From positions 1 to 38,523 of the IMG/VR virus record IMGVR_UViG_3300047552_000081: 38,523 nt of DNA; one strand, written 5' to 3'. Of this stretch, positions 31,314 to 38,523 are shown piece after piece. Each line of letters starts with the position of its first letter. The first letter of the stretch is position 1. A model generated the notes under the pieces. The model ran no database searches and was not told the DNA's origin. It worked only from the letters and a program-made list of their open reading frames with translations. The position numbers and the translations under genes are program-made. Source of the DNA: a virus.

Positions 31314-31705
31314 CCCTCCCAAACGACATGGGCGAACTGGCCACATTATGGATGAAAGCCAAGAAGACTGAAGAAGATGCAACAGCGGATCGCAGAAATA
31401 TTGAAGACCACTTCAAAAAGCTGGCAGGCATCGCAGACGACCTCGACGGCACCGAAACCATCAAGCACGACGCGGTTGAAATCAAAATCGTGGGACGCAT
31501 TGACCGTAAGGTTGACAGCGAAAAAGTGCAAGAACTGGCCGCCGAGCATGGACTGTCAGAACACCTGAGCAGCCTGTTCCGCTGGAAACCCGAACTGAAC
31601 ATGGCGGTCTGGAAAGCCGCCGACGCATCTATCACCCAAGCCCTCGCACCCGCAATCACGGCCAAGCCTGGCCGCCCCTCTTTCAAAATCGCAATCAAGG
31701 AGTAA
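31310..31705 (+). CDS. Recombination-cassette protein of unknown function
   Basis: The 131-residue protein starts at ATG 31310 (overlap) and shows helices (ELATLWMKAKKTEEDATADRRNIEDHFKKLAGI), a short beta part (IKHDAVEIKIVGRIDRKVDSEKV) and HGLSEHLSSLFRWKPELNMAVWKAAD. Proteins with this order are found between Sak4-type ATPases and DUF669 proteins in several phages. Its job is unknown; the neighbours suggest recombination or DNA replication. No nuclease motif is visible. Confidence 0.7.
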   Translation: MTLPNDMGELATLWMKAKKTEEDATADRRNIEDHFKKLAGIADDLDGTETIKHDAVEIKIVGRIDRKVDSEKVQELAAEHGLSEHLSSLFRWKPELNMAVWKAADASITQALAPAITAKPGRPSFKIAIKE

Positions 31706-31711
31706 ATCATC

Positions 31712-32215
31712 ATGGCATTTCTTACAGAATCTTTTGACGTTGACCAACTGCCCCAAGGCACTAGCAGCTTTGACCCGCTGCCCGCTGGTTGGTACACCGC
31801 CCACATCACGCAGGCCGAGCTCAAGGCCACCAATGACGGCAACGGCCAGTACATCAAGCTGCGCTACGACATCACCGGCCCGACGCACCAGGGGCGCGTG
31901 GTGTTTGGCAACCTGAACATCAAGAACGCCAGTGCCAAGGCGGAAGAGATTGGACGCCAGCAATTGGGCGAGGTGATGCGTGCCATTGGACTGTCCCGCG
32001 TGACCGACACCGATCAACTGATTGGCGGGCAGATTGGCATCAAACTGGACATCCGCGCGGCACGCACGGACGAACGAACCGGCAAGACCTATGACGCCAC
32101 CAACGAAGTGCGGGGCTTCCGCTCACTGACCGGCAGCGTGCCTGCGGCCCCAGCCCCTGCGGCGGCAAGCGCAGCACCGGCCAAGGCAACGCCTCCGTGG
32201 TTGGCTAAGAAGTAA
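31712..32215 (+). CDS. ssDNA-binding protein, DUF669-type
   Basis: The 167-residue protein opens MAFLTESFDVDQLPQGTSSFDPLPAGWYTAHITQAELK, then GQYIKLRYDITGPTHQGRVVFGNLNIKNASAKAEEIGRQQLGEVMRAIG, the DUF669 pattern of phage OB-fold ssDNA-binding proteins. A Pro/Ala-rich tail (about 140-162) ends in PPWLAKK, like the flexible partner-binding tails of SSBs. It pairs with the Sak4-like ATPase two genes upstream. The ATG follows AAGGAG. Confidence 0.85.
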   Translation: MAFLTESFDVDQLPQGTSSFDPLPAGWYTAHITQAELKATNDGNGQYIKLRYDITGPTHQGRVVFGNLNIKNASAKAEEIGRQQLGEVMRAIGLSRVTDTDQLIGGQIGIKLDIRAARTDERTGKTYDATNEVRGFRSLTGSVPAAPAPAAASAAPAKATPPWLAKK

Positions 32216-32221
32216 TCGACC

Positions 32222-32255
32222 AAAAAAAGCCCCAGCCTCGCTAGAGGACTGGGGC
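32222..32255 (-). terminator. Hairpin with leftward U-tract inside rightward operon
   Basis: GCCCCAG-CCTC and GAGG-A-CTGGGGC (32229-32255) form a stem of about eleven pairs with one bulge and a GCTA loop. Read leftward it ends in seven T's, a terminator for antisense transcripts. Read rightward it has no U-tract and would be at most a pause or RNA-stability hairpin. Confidence 0.6.
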
Positions 32256-32297
32256 AAGTAGGGAGAGATGACAACTAACCAAGGAGCAGATTTTATT

Positions 32298-32609
32298 ATG
32301 ACAGATTATTTAGAGCTTGAAGAAAAAATTGTGCAGTGGGCCAAAGACCGGCGCATTGTGCAAAACAGCACTTGCATGGCGCAAGCAATCAAAACGCTGG
32401 AAGAAGTTCACGAGTTGCTTGAAGCAATTTTGAAGCAAGAGCCGGAGGCGCAAAAAGATGCGTATGGCGATATTTTAGTGACGCTGATTGTTGGCTGTGC
32501 AACGGCTGGCGTGTCATTGGTTGATTGCCTGGAATTGGCTTATGGCCAGATCAAAGCCCGCAAAGGTTATTTGACCGAGCAAGGTGTTTTTGTAAAGGAA
32601 GTTGTATGA
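32298..32609 (+). CDS. MazG-like NTP pyrophosphohydrolase
   Basis: The 103-residue protein reads LELEEKIVQWAKDRRIVQNSTCMAQAIKTLEEVHELLEAILKQ, then EAQKDAYGDILVTLIVGCATAGVSLVDCLELAYGQIKARKG. The ExxE pair (EEVHE) and D-x2-GD at the second helix are the metal-binding signature of MazG-type enzymes. It probably hydrolyses non-standard or alarmone nucleotides. ATG 32298 follows AAGGAG. An ATG at 32268 is in frame, but its GGGAG lies too close to the start codon. ATGA overlap with the next gene suggests joint expression. Confidence 0.8.
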   Translation: MTDYLELEEKIVQWAKDRRIVQNSTCMAQAIKTLEEVHELLEAILKQEPEAQKDAYGDILVTLIVGCATAGVSLVDCLELAYGQIKARKGYLTEQGVFVKEVV

Positions 32610-33757
32610 ACAACGTTGATTTGTTCCCCGCAGAATTTGATGCGTTTTCCGCAATTGATTCGTTCAAGAAATTTTGCACGCATTTAGACAAACTTGAGCT
32701 GGACTCAAAGGTAAGTGCAATCAACTTGATGCGCGAAATTTTGCATGAAATCAGCCCATTCAAGACCGAGCCGGTTGATTTTGTGAAGTGGGTGAAAAAT
32801 CCATTGGTGCACGCCAATGATTACAACCCAAACAGCGTCGCCCCGCCGGAAATGGAGTTGCTAAGGGTTTCGATTGACGCGGATGGGTACACGCAGCCAA
32901 TCGTTTCGATGCCCAGCTTTGACGGGCGATATGAAGTGATTGACGGTTTCCACCGGCACCGTGTTGGAAAGGAATGCGCGGACATTCAATCTCGCGTGCA
33001 TGGCTATTTGCCACTGGTGCAAATCAGAAATTCTCAATACGACAAATCAAACCGCATGGCTTCTACCATTCGGCACAACCGCGCGCGCGGCAAGCACAAA
33101 GTTGATGCAATGTCTGACATTGTGATTGAGCTAAAGCGCCGGAATTGGAGTGACGAAAAAATTGCCAAAAACCTTGGCATGGATGCCGATGAGGTTTTGC
33201 GCTTGTGTCAAATCACCGGCCTAGCCGAAGCGTTCAAAGATCAAGACTTTTCCGAGGCATGGGAAGTTGATCGAGGCGACACGGTGATTGGCGAAAGCAT
33301 TACCGACATACTGGCTGATTTTGAGGCAAACGATAAAGGCCGCACTTATCACACTTTTGACAAGTGGGAGTGCTTCAAGGCTGGTTTCTACGCAGAGCGT
33401 TGCCCGAACAACATGACGCAAGAAGAGGGCGAAGCCGAATACACGGAATTCTTGGCTGATCTTGATCGATTCCGCGATGCGCTGGAGCATGTTGTAAATG
33501 AGTGGACATTTTCTTGCGAGCACTACCTAACCAATGAACGCATGAACAGGATTGCGTGGCTTGGCCAAGCTGCTGTTGCATACGCTATGGGCATCCCGTC
33601 AATGTGCCGTGGCGGCTATCACAAACTGTCCGATGAAGCCAAGAAAGCAGCGGACGCGCTGGCGCTTGAATACCTCAACAAGTGGCTGGAAAAAACCGGC
33701 AGAACTATCGTTGATTACGACCAAGCAGGCGGACGCACAGAGGCGGAGTTGTACTAA
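32606..33757 (+). CDS. IbrB-like ParB-fold protein with C-terminal extension
   Basis: The 383-residue protein has a ParB/Srx-type core: DADGYTQPIVSMPSFDGRYEVIDGFHRHRVGKE (about 92-125), then SNRMASTIRHNRARGKHKVDAMSDIVIELKRRNWSDEKIAKNLGMDADEVLRL with an HTH. This matches IbrB of E. coli, which works with IbrA to raise eib gene expression. Beyond about residue 245 is an added domain (HTFDKWECFKAGFYAERCPNN... CEHYLTNERMNRIAWLGQAAVAYAMGIPS). DNA binding or nucleotide sensing is likely; the phage role is unknown. It overlaps the IbrA-like gene as TAATG. Confidence 0.8.
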   Translation: MNNVDLFPAEFDAFSAIDSFKKFCTHLDKLELDSKVSAINLMREILHEISPFKTEPVDFVKWVKNPLVHANDYNPNSVAPPEMELLRVSIDADGYTQPIVSMPSFDGRYEVIDGFHRHRVGKECADIQSRVHGYLPLVQIRNSQYDKSNRMASTIRHNRARGKHKVDAMSDIVIELKRRNWSDEKIAKNLGMDADEVLRLCQITGLAEAFKDQDFSEAWEVDRGDTVIGESITDILADFEANDKGRTYHTFDKWECFKAGFYAERCPNNMTQEEGEAEYTEFLADLDRFRDALEHVVNEWTFSCEHYLTNERMNRIAWLGQAAVAYAMGIPSMCRGGYHKLSDEAKKAADALALEYLNKWLEKTGRTIVDYDQAGGRTEAELY

Positions 33758-34971
33758 TGTCATCCATCAAAAAACCGATTGGCATTGACGTTTTGCGTGC
33801 TGCGCAACAGCGCGTGCAATACGCCTTCGACCACTTTGAACAAATTTACATCTCGTTCAGCGCTGGGAAGGACTCCAGCGTAATGATGCACCTAGTGCTG
33901 GACGAAGCCATCAAACGCAAACGCAAAGTAGGCGTGTTGCTGATTGATCTTGAGGCGCAATACCTGCTGACAATCAAGCACGCAGAAGAAATGTTCAAAC
34001 TCTACGCAGACAACATTGATCTGTATTGGGTTTGCCTTCCCATCAAACTTAGAAACGCGGTGAGCAATTATGAGCCTGTATGGTGCGCCTGGGACCCTGA
34101 GCGAAAAAACGATTGGGTTCGTCCCATGCCGGAAGGATTGGGAGTCATTTCCGATCCATCGTTTTTTGATTTTTTCCAACCGCACATGGAGTTTGAAGAA
34201 TTTATCGAACTCTTTGCCGTATGGTACGGAAAGGGACGCAGTACCGCCGCCTTCATTGGCATCAGGGCAGACGAAAGCCTCAACCGATTCAGAACCATAG
34301 CCATTTGGGACAAGGAAACTCACTTTGGCAAACGTTGGACAACCAAAGTGATTGATGACGTTTACAACGTGTATCCAATCTACGATTGGCACGTCACCGA
34401 CATCTGGAAATACCACGCGGCATTTCCGCAAAAGCCACATAACGAAGTTTATGACCGCATGCAACTTGCTGGCGTGTCACTGAGTCAGATGCGTTTGTGC
34501 CAGCCCTATGGCGATGACCAGCGGCGTGGCCTGTGGCTTTATCACTTGATTGAGCCGCAGACTTGGGGTCGAGTGGTGGCGCGCGTGAACGGCGCAAATT
34601 CTGGTGCTCTTTACATTGAAGAAACCGGCAACGTGAACGGGTACAACAAAATTACGTTGCCGCCAGGGCACACATGGCGCAGCTTCACCAATTTGCTGCT
34701 TTCCACCATGCCAAAAGTTACGCGAGACCACTTTACAAGTCAATTCAACAAGTGGCTGCTTGGCTGGCACAAGCGCGGCTATCGCAATGGAATACCAGAC
34801 TTTGCGCCAAGAGAGCTGGAGAAAAAATACTGGGCTCCGTCTTGGCGTCGGATGGCAAAAGTGTTGCTGCGCAATGACTGGTGGTGCAAAGGGCTTGGAA
34901 TGCAGCAACCCAAGAGCGAAGCATATGGCAAATATCTGGCAATCAAGAAAGCCAAAAAGGAGCAAGCATGA
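33757..34971 (+). CDS. IbrA-like PAPS-reductase-family protein (DUF3440)
   Basis: The 404-residue protein has the PP-loop SFSAGKDSS (residues 33-41) that binds ATP in the PAPS reductase/ATP-pyrophosphatase superfamily, then VGVLLIDLEAQY and FIGIRADESLNRF, a DndC/IbrA-type element. The C-terminal half (YDWHVTDIWKYHAAFPQKPHNEVYDRMQLAGVSLSQMR... HKRGYRNGIPDFAP) matches IbrA/DUF3440. The catalytic Cys of true PAPS reductases is not seen, so activity is more likely adenylation or sulfur-linked chemistry of another type. It always accompanies IbrB-like proteins in known pairs. Confidence 0.85.
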   Translation: MSSIKKPIGIDVLRAAQQRVQYAFDHFEQIYISFSAGKDSSVMMHLVLDEAIKRKRKVGVLLIDLEAQYLLTIKHAEEMFKLYADNIDLYWVCLPIKLRNAVSNYEPVWCAWDPERKNDWVRPMPEGLGVISDPSFFDFFQPHMEFEEFIELFAVWYGKGRSTAAFIGIRADESLNRFRTIAIWDKETHFGKRWTTKVIDDVYNVYPIYDWHVTDIWKYHAAFPQKPHNEVYDRMQLAGVSLSQMRLCQPYGDDQRRGLWLYHLIEPQTWGRVVARVNGANSGALYIEETGNVNGYNKITLPPGHTWRSFTNLLLSTMPKVTRDHFTSQFNKWLLGWHKRGYRNGIPDFAPRELEKKYWAPSWRRMAKVLLRNDWWCKGLGMQQPKSEAYGKYLAIKKAKKEQA

Positions 34972-35999
34972 CCGCCATTCCAACCAAAACAAACAACATC
35001 CAGGCGCTGATTGATCTAGCCCACGAAAACCGCGCACAAGAATCTCGCGGCCATCTCGGTTGCTCCGCATTGGGTCACCCATGCGACCGCTGGCTGTGGC
35101 TGTCATTCCGCTGGGCGGTGTCACCCAAGTTCCCAGGGCGCATCCTGCGCGTGTTCCGCCGTGGGCAGATGGAGGAGGCCACCATCATCAACGACCTGCG
35201 CATGATTGGCATGGACGTGCGCGGCACCATCAACGGCAAGCAGGCGCGGGTGGACTTTGGCTGCCACGTCTCCGGCAGCATTGATGCGGTGATTGAGCGC
35301 GGCGTACCGGATGCGCCCAAGACGCGCCACATTGCCGAGTTCAAGACGCACAGCCTCAAGTCGTTCAACGATGTGGAAAAGAACGGCGTGGAGAAGTCCA
35401 AGCCGGAGCACTTTGTGCAGATGCAACTTTACATGCTGGGCACCGGCATAGACCGCGCGTTGTATGTAGCGGTGTGCAAGGACGATGACCGCATTTATAC
35501 AGAGCGCGTGCGGCTGGACAAGGAATTGGCGCAAAAGTATGTTGACCGTGGCCACCGCATTGCCCTGACTGACCGGATGCCCGAGCCATTGAGCGCAGAT
35601 CCTAGCTGGTATCAATGCAAGTTCTGCGACGGCTACGACCTGTGCCACGGCTCCAAGACCACCAAAAACGTGAACTGCCGCACTTGCGCCAATGCCACGC
35701 CATTGAGCGACGGCACCTGGCACTGTGCAAAGTGGGATGACGTTGTGCCGTTTAGCCACCAGAAGGACGGCTGCGAGAGCCACGTCCTGCACCCTGACTT
35801 GGTGCCGTGGCAGCGCAAGGACAGTCCGGTGGACTTTGTTGCCATCTATGAGATCGGCGGGCAGGATGTTGCCAACGGCGACCCCGGCGAGGGCGTTTAT
35901 GGTTCGCGCGAATTGCTAGCCAACGCTGCGGCGTGCGCTGGTGAGTGGAAGCAGTTGAAAGACCTGCGGCGCGAGTTCAATGGAAGGATTGTGGGGTGA
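34968..35999 (+). CDS. PD-(D/E)XK nuclease, Cas4/RecB-like, with Cys clusters
   Basis: The 343-residue protein contains GHLGCSALGHPCDRWLWLSFR, HVSGSIDAVIERG and HIAEFKTHS, the D...ExK active site, followed by KPEHFVQMQLYMLGTGIDRALYV (QxxxY). CKFCDGYDLCHG and NCRTCANATPLSDGTWHCAKW add eight cysteines that may bind an Fe-S cluster and zinc. This is the YqaJ/RecB-type exonuclease layout used with annealing proteins. It is placed right before a helicase. Confidence 0.85.
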   Translation: MTAIPTKTNNIQALIDLAHENRAQESRGHLGCSALGHPCDRWLWLSFRWAVSPKFPGRILRVFRRGQMEEATIINDLRMIGMDVRGTINGKQARVDFGCHVSGSIDAVIERGVPDAPKTRHIAEFKTHSLKSFNDVEKNGVEKSKPEHFVQMQLYMLGTGIDRALYVAVCKDDDRIYTERVRLDKELAQKYVDRGHRIALTDRMPEPLSADPSWYQCKFCDGYDLCHGSKTTKNVNCRTCANATPLSDGTWHCAKWDDVVPFSHQKDGCESHVLHPDLVPWQRKDSPVDFVAIYEIGGQDVANGDPGEGVYGSRELLANAAACAGEWKQLKDLRREFNGRIVG

Positions 36000-36001
36000 G
36001 C

Positions 36002-37603
36002 ATGCTCCGTGACTACCAACAACGCACCATAGACCAGCTTTACGCATGGTTTGAGGCGGGCCACGCGGGCAACCCCTGCTTGGTGCTTCCCACTGGCGCG
36101 GGTAAGAGCCACATCGTTGCGGCGCTGTGCAAGGACGCGCTGCAATCGTGGCCGGAAACCCGCGTGCTGATGCTGACGCACGTCAAGGAGTTGATTGAGC
36201 AGAACGCCGAGAAGATGCGCCAGCATTGGCGTGGTGCCCCGATGGGCATTTACAGCGCCAGCATTGGCAAGAAGCAATTAGGCGAGCCCATCACCTTTGC
36301 GGGCATCCAATCCGTGCGCAGCAAGGCCGCGCTCTTGGGGCATGTTGATCTGGTGATTATTGACGAGTGCCACTTGGTCAGCCACAAGGACGAAGGCGGC
36401 TATCGGACGCTGCTGGACAACCTCAAGGCCATCAACCTCAATTTGCGGGTGGTGGGGCTAACGGCCACACCTTACCGCTTGGGGCATGGGCTAATTACCG
36501 ACAAGCCCGCGCTATTTGATGCGCTGATTGAGCCGGTGACCATTGAGGAGTTGATCTTCAAGAAACACTTGGCCCCGCTGCGCTCCAAGATCACCAAGGC
36601 CAAGCTGACCACCGAGGGCGTGCACAAGCGCGGTGGCGAGTTCATTGAATCCGAGTTGCAGGCAGCGGTGGACACCGACGACAAGAACCATACAGTGGTG
36701 CGCGAAATCATTGCCTTGGCGGGCAGTCGGCGCTCTTGGTTGGTGTTCTGCGCTGGCGTCCAGCACAGCCGCCACATTGCCGAGGCGCTGACCTTCTATG
36801 GCATCAAGGCCGAATGCGTGACCGGCGACACGCCGAAGGCCGAGCGCGAGCGCATCCTGCGGGATTTCAAGGCAGGGCGCATTCAGGCGCTAACCAATGC
36901 CAATGTACTGACCACCGGATTTGATGCGCCAAACGTCGATCTGATAGCCATGCTGCGCCCAACTATGAGCGCCAGCCTGTACGTCCAAATGGCGGGGCGT
37001 GGCCTGCGCCCAAAGGAGCATACCGACCACTGCCTGGTGCTGGACTTTGCTGGCGTGGTGGAGACGCACGGCCCGATCACGGCCGTACAGCCACCGCGCA
37101 AAGGCGGCGACGGCAACGGTGAAGCGCCAGTAAAAGCGTGCCCTGAGTGCGACGAGTTGGTGCACATCAGCGTAATGGCGTGCCCCAACTGCGGCCATGA
37201 GTTCCCGCCGCCCGTGGAAAAGAAATTCCAACTGCGCAACGACGACATTATGGGCGTGGAGGGCAAGGATCTGGAGGTGACGGAATGGAACTGGCGCAAG
37301 CACATCAGCAAGGCCAGCGGTAAGGAGATGCTGGCCTGCACGTTTTATGGTGGCCTGAGCGACAAGCCGGTGACCGAGTATTGGCCCATCATGCACGACG
37401 GCTACGCGGGACAACGCTCACGCTCGGAGTTGGCGCAGATCGCCCGCAACGCCGGGGCCACGCTGGATTACTCGGTAGCCGACCTGTCTGACATTGCCGC
37501 CTGCATGAACCAAGGCGCTGCACCGCGCACGATTGAGTACAAGTTAGATGGCAAGTTTGCCCGCGTTTTAAGGAGGGAATGGAATGAGACCGCCGGAGCC
37601 TGA
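36002..37603 (+). CDS. SF2 DEAD/DEAH-box helicase with zinc ribbon
   Basis: The 533-residue protein has Q-like motif LRDYQQRTIDQL, Walker A PTGAGKS (30-36), DECH (VIIDECHLV, about 120), motif III GLTATPYR, then LTTGFDAPNVD and QMAGRGLRPKEH (motifs V and VI). A zinc ribbon CPECDELVHISVMACPNCGHEFP follows at about 380-402. It is close to RadD/YejH and SSL2-type helicases. It should open branched or duplex DNA for the flanking nucleases. ATG 36002 was chosen; GTG 35996 overlapping the previous stop is an alternative. Confidence 0.9.
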   Translation: MLRDYQQRTIDQLYAWFEAGHAGNPCLVLPTGAGKSHIVAALCKDALQSWPETRVLMLTHVKELIEQNAEKMRQHWRGAPMGIYSASIGKKQLGEPITFAGIQSVRSKAALLGHVDLVIIDECHLVSHKDEGGYRTLLDNLKAINLNLRVVGLTATPYRLGHGLITDKPALFDALIEPVTIEELIFKKHLAPLRSKITKAKLTTEGVHKRGGEFIESELQAAVDTDDKNHTVVREIIALAGSRRSWLVFCAGVQHSRHIAEALTFYGIKAECVTGDTPKAERERILRDFKAGRIQALTNANVLTTGFDAPNVDLIAMLRPTMSASLYVQMAGRGLRPKEHTDHCLVLDFAGVVETHGPITAVQPPRKGGDGNGEAPVKACPECDELVHISVMACPNCGHEFPPPVEKKFQLRNDDIMGVEGKDLEVTEWNWRKHISKASGKEMLACTFYGGLSDKPVTEYWPIMHDGYAGQRSRSELAQIARNAGATLDYSVADLSDIAACMNQGAAPRTIEYKLDGKFARVLRREWNETAGA

Positions 37604-37769
37604 GTTTGTAACCCTGTGGCGCAACGCGCCGCCAGCCCCAATGTGCTGCCATACCTGCGAGCATTACGGGGTGGACGGCGTGTGCACCGAGTTCTTTATG
37701 ACGCCGCCAGCCGAGTTTGCCGCCACCGTTGGCGCGTGCGACAAGTGGGAGGAAGAATGCCCCTTCTAG
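37584..37769 (+). CDS. Small Cys-rich protein
   Basis: The 61-residue protein contains CCHTCEHYGVDGVCTEF and CDKWEEECPF, six cysteines spaced as a small zinc knuckle. AGGAGG lies upstream. It overlaps the helicase end by 20 bases and the VRR-NUC gene by 13. Short proteins with CxxCxHY...GxC are frequent in phage recombination and early operons. The function is unknown. Confidence 0.65.
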   Translation: MRPPEPEFVTLWRNAPPAPMCCHTCEHYGVDGVCTEFFMTPPAEFAATVGACDKWEEECPF

Positions 37770-38110
37770 TACCCACCGAGCACCTGGAGCAGCGTGAGTT
37801 TGTGCAGTGGTTTCGCCAAACATATCGCGGCGTGCGCATCTTTGCCATCCCCAACGGCGGGGCCAGGCGGCCCTCGGAGGCCGGACGCCTGAAGGCCGAG
37901 GGCGTGAGCAGTGGCGTGCCGGATCTGTTTGTGCCAGCCTGGTGGCTGTGGGTGGAAATGAAACGCACCAAGGGCGGCGTGGTCAGCGAGGAGCAGCGCG
38001 ATTGGATGGGCTACCTGCGCGGCATTGGCTATGAGTGCATCGTCTGCCGTGGCGCGGAGGAGGCCAAGAGCATGGTGGCTGAGATTGCTAAGACTAGGGG
38101 AAACCCTTAA
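37757..38110 (+). CDS. VRR-NUC nuclease
   Basis: The 117-residue protein has EHLEQREFVQWFRQTYRGVRIFAIPNGGARRPSEAGRLKAEGVSSGVPDLFVP and WWLWVEMKRTKGGVVSEEQRDWMGYL: PN-GG, GVPDLF and E-M-K are the hallmarks of stand-alone VRR-NUC enzymes. These cut branched DNA such as Holliday junctions. It completes the set with the nuclease and helicase upstream. ATG 37757 follows GGGAGGAAGA. Confidence 0.9.
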   Translation: MPLLVPTEHLEQREFVQWFRQTYRGVRIFAIPNGGARRPSEAGRLKAEGVSSGVPDLFVPAWWLWVEMKRTKGGVVSEEQRDWMGYLRGIGYECIVCRGAEEAKSMVAEIAKTRGNP

Positions 38111-38125
38111 ATTGCAAAAAATAGT

Positions 38126-38153
38126 TTGCTTTGCTGTAAAAGGCGTTTATACT
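38126..38153 (+). promoter_or_regulatory. Sigma70-like promoter before last small genes
   Basis: TTGCTT (38126-38131), 16 bases and TATACT (38148-38153) fit a sigma70 promoter in the 69-bp gap after the VRR-NUC gene. The stretch is clearly AT-rich compared with its surroundings. It would drive the small-gene operon that crosses the join. Confidence 0.6.
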
Positions 38154-38179
38154 TTAGGCATCAACAACCGGAGCTAAAC

Positions 38180-38365
38180 ATGACCCACCGCCAACACTAC
38201 CTAGACGCCAACACCCGCCGCTACCCGCGCACCCTGCGCCAAGCGTTCGGGCCGCACACCAGCGAGATTATCAGCGAGCCATCGGAGCCATTCTGGACGC
38301 CGGTCCGGGTGGCGCTGACCGTGACCTACGCGCTGGCGCTGATCCTTGTGGTGGCTGTGCTGTGA
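38180..38365 (+). CDS. Small protein with C-terminal TM helix
   Basis: The 61-residue protein has a basic, Arg/His-rich front (THRQHYLDANTRRYPRTLRQAFG), an acidic turn, and one strongly hydrophobic segment at the end (VALTVTYALALILVVAVL). This is a tail-anchored-like layout. The ATG follows CGGAGC. Its stop overlaps the next start as GTGA. The role is unknown; it is the first gene after the promoter at 38126. Confidence 0.65.
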   Translation: MTHRQHYLDANTRRYPRTLRQAFGPHTSEIISEPSEPFWTPVRVALTVTYALALILVVAVL

Positions 38366-38523
38366 GCGCCGCGACATGGCCGGACGGCACACCCAAGAGC
38401 ACGCACACGGCGTTCACATGGAGAACAGAACCAACAGCAGCGCCCAAGAAGCGCAGCCGCCGGGGCAATACGCTGACCACCAAGCAAATGAAAGAAGTGC
38501 AGAGGCAGGCGCTAATGCGTGTG
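38362..38523 (+). CDS. 5' part of small basic protein crossing the genome join
   Basis: GTG 38362 overlaps the previous stop as GTGA and opens a frame that runs off the window end in phase with the frame at bases 3-215. In this copy codon 20 is TGG (Trp). The start copy of the repeat has TGT (Cys). The joined product is about 73 residues, with no recognised family. Confidence 0.65.
   Translation, partial: MSAATWPDGTPKSTHTAFTWRTEPTAAPKKRSRRGNTLTTKQMKEVQRQALMRV
38369..38523. repeat. Right copy of 155-bp terminal direct repeat
   Basis: This is identical to bases 1-155 except for G 38421 (T at 53). The last 102 bases and the first 52 of the repeat match perfectly, so the genome length without the overlap is 38,368 bp. 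Confidence 0.95.

Overview
The window looks like one complete, tightly packed tailed-phage genome: a P22/Sf6-like podovirus of about 38.4 kb, assembled with its ends overlapping. Bases 1-155 recur at 38369-38523 with a single mismatch, and one small gene reads across that join, so the map is circular or terminally redundant. No host genes, tRNAs, rRNAs or CRISPR arrays were seen. The GC-rich coding sequence and the small cysteine-rich and PLYAAP-type early proteins suggest a proteobacterial host, perhaps Burkholderiales. That host assignment is inference.

Layout. Two opposed transcription units start from a palindromic control region at about 30379-30412 and converge at 3079-3080. Leftward from it (minus strand) come an XRE-type regulator, a P22-Cro-like protein and a primase-polymerase/helicase. 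Next is a 218-bp intergenic block holding a GGGACA/TGTCCC cluster (candidate origin or operator array) and a sigma70-like promoter. The late block follows: three small genes, small and large terminase, portal, small structural genes, a repeat-rich virion protein, a glycosyltransferase, a methyltransferase, scaffold, P22-type coat, a possible decoration protein, gp4-like and gp10-like tail factors, a tailspike, three putative ejection proteins, an M15 endolysin and a 3-TM holin. Rightward (plus strand) come a Sak4-like ATPase, a DUF669-type ssDNA-binding protein, a MazG-like enzyme, an IbrB/IbrA-like pair (ParB-like plus PAPS-reductase-like), a PD-(D/E)XK nuclease, an SF2 helicase with a zinc ribbon and a VRR-NUC nuclease. 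After them, across the join, lie about ten small accessory genes ending in a winged-helix protein.

Three HNH-endonuclease genes sit in the late region. The most striking carries the first 15 residues of the structural gene just downstream of it, identical in protein but recoded at most synonymous positions, as if a homing endonuclease had captured the gene's front end and the host gene had been rebuilt behind it. A tandem 48-codon repeat in the repeat-rich virion protein shows the same pattern of conserved protein and scrambled codons.

How the parts fit. The palindrome holds two face-to-face promoters whose -35 and -10 elements overlap, which would suit a switch between leftward and rightward transcription. 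Rightward products supply recombination, nucleotide clean-up and accessory functions. Leftward products supply replication, packaging, virion assembly and lysis. Two repressor-like proteins suggest temperate ancestry, but no integrase was found.
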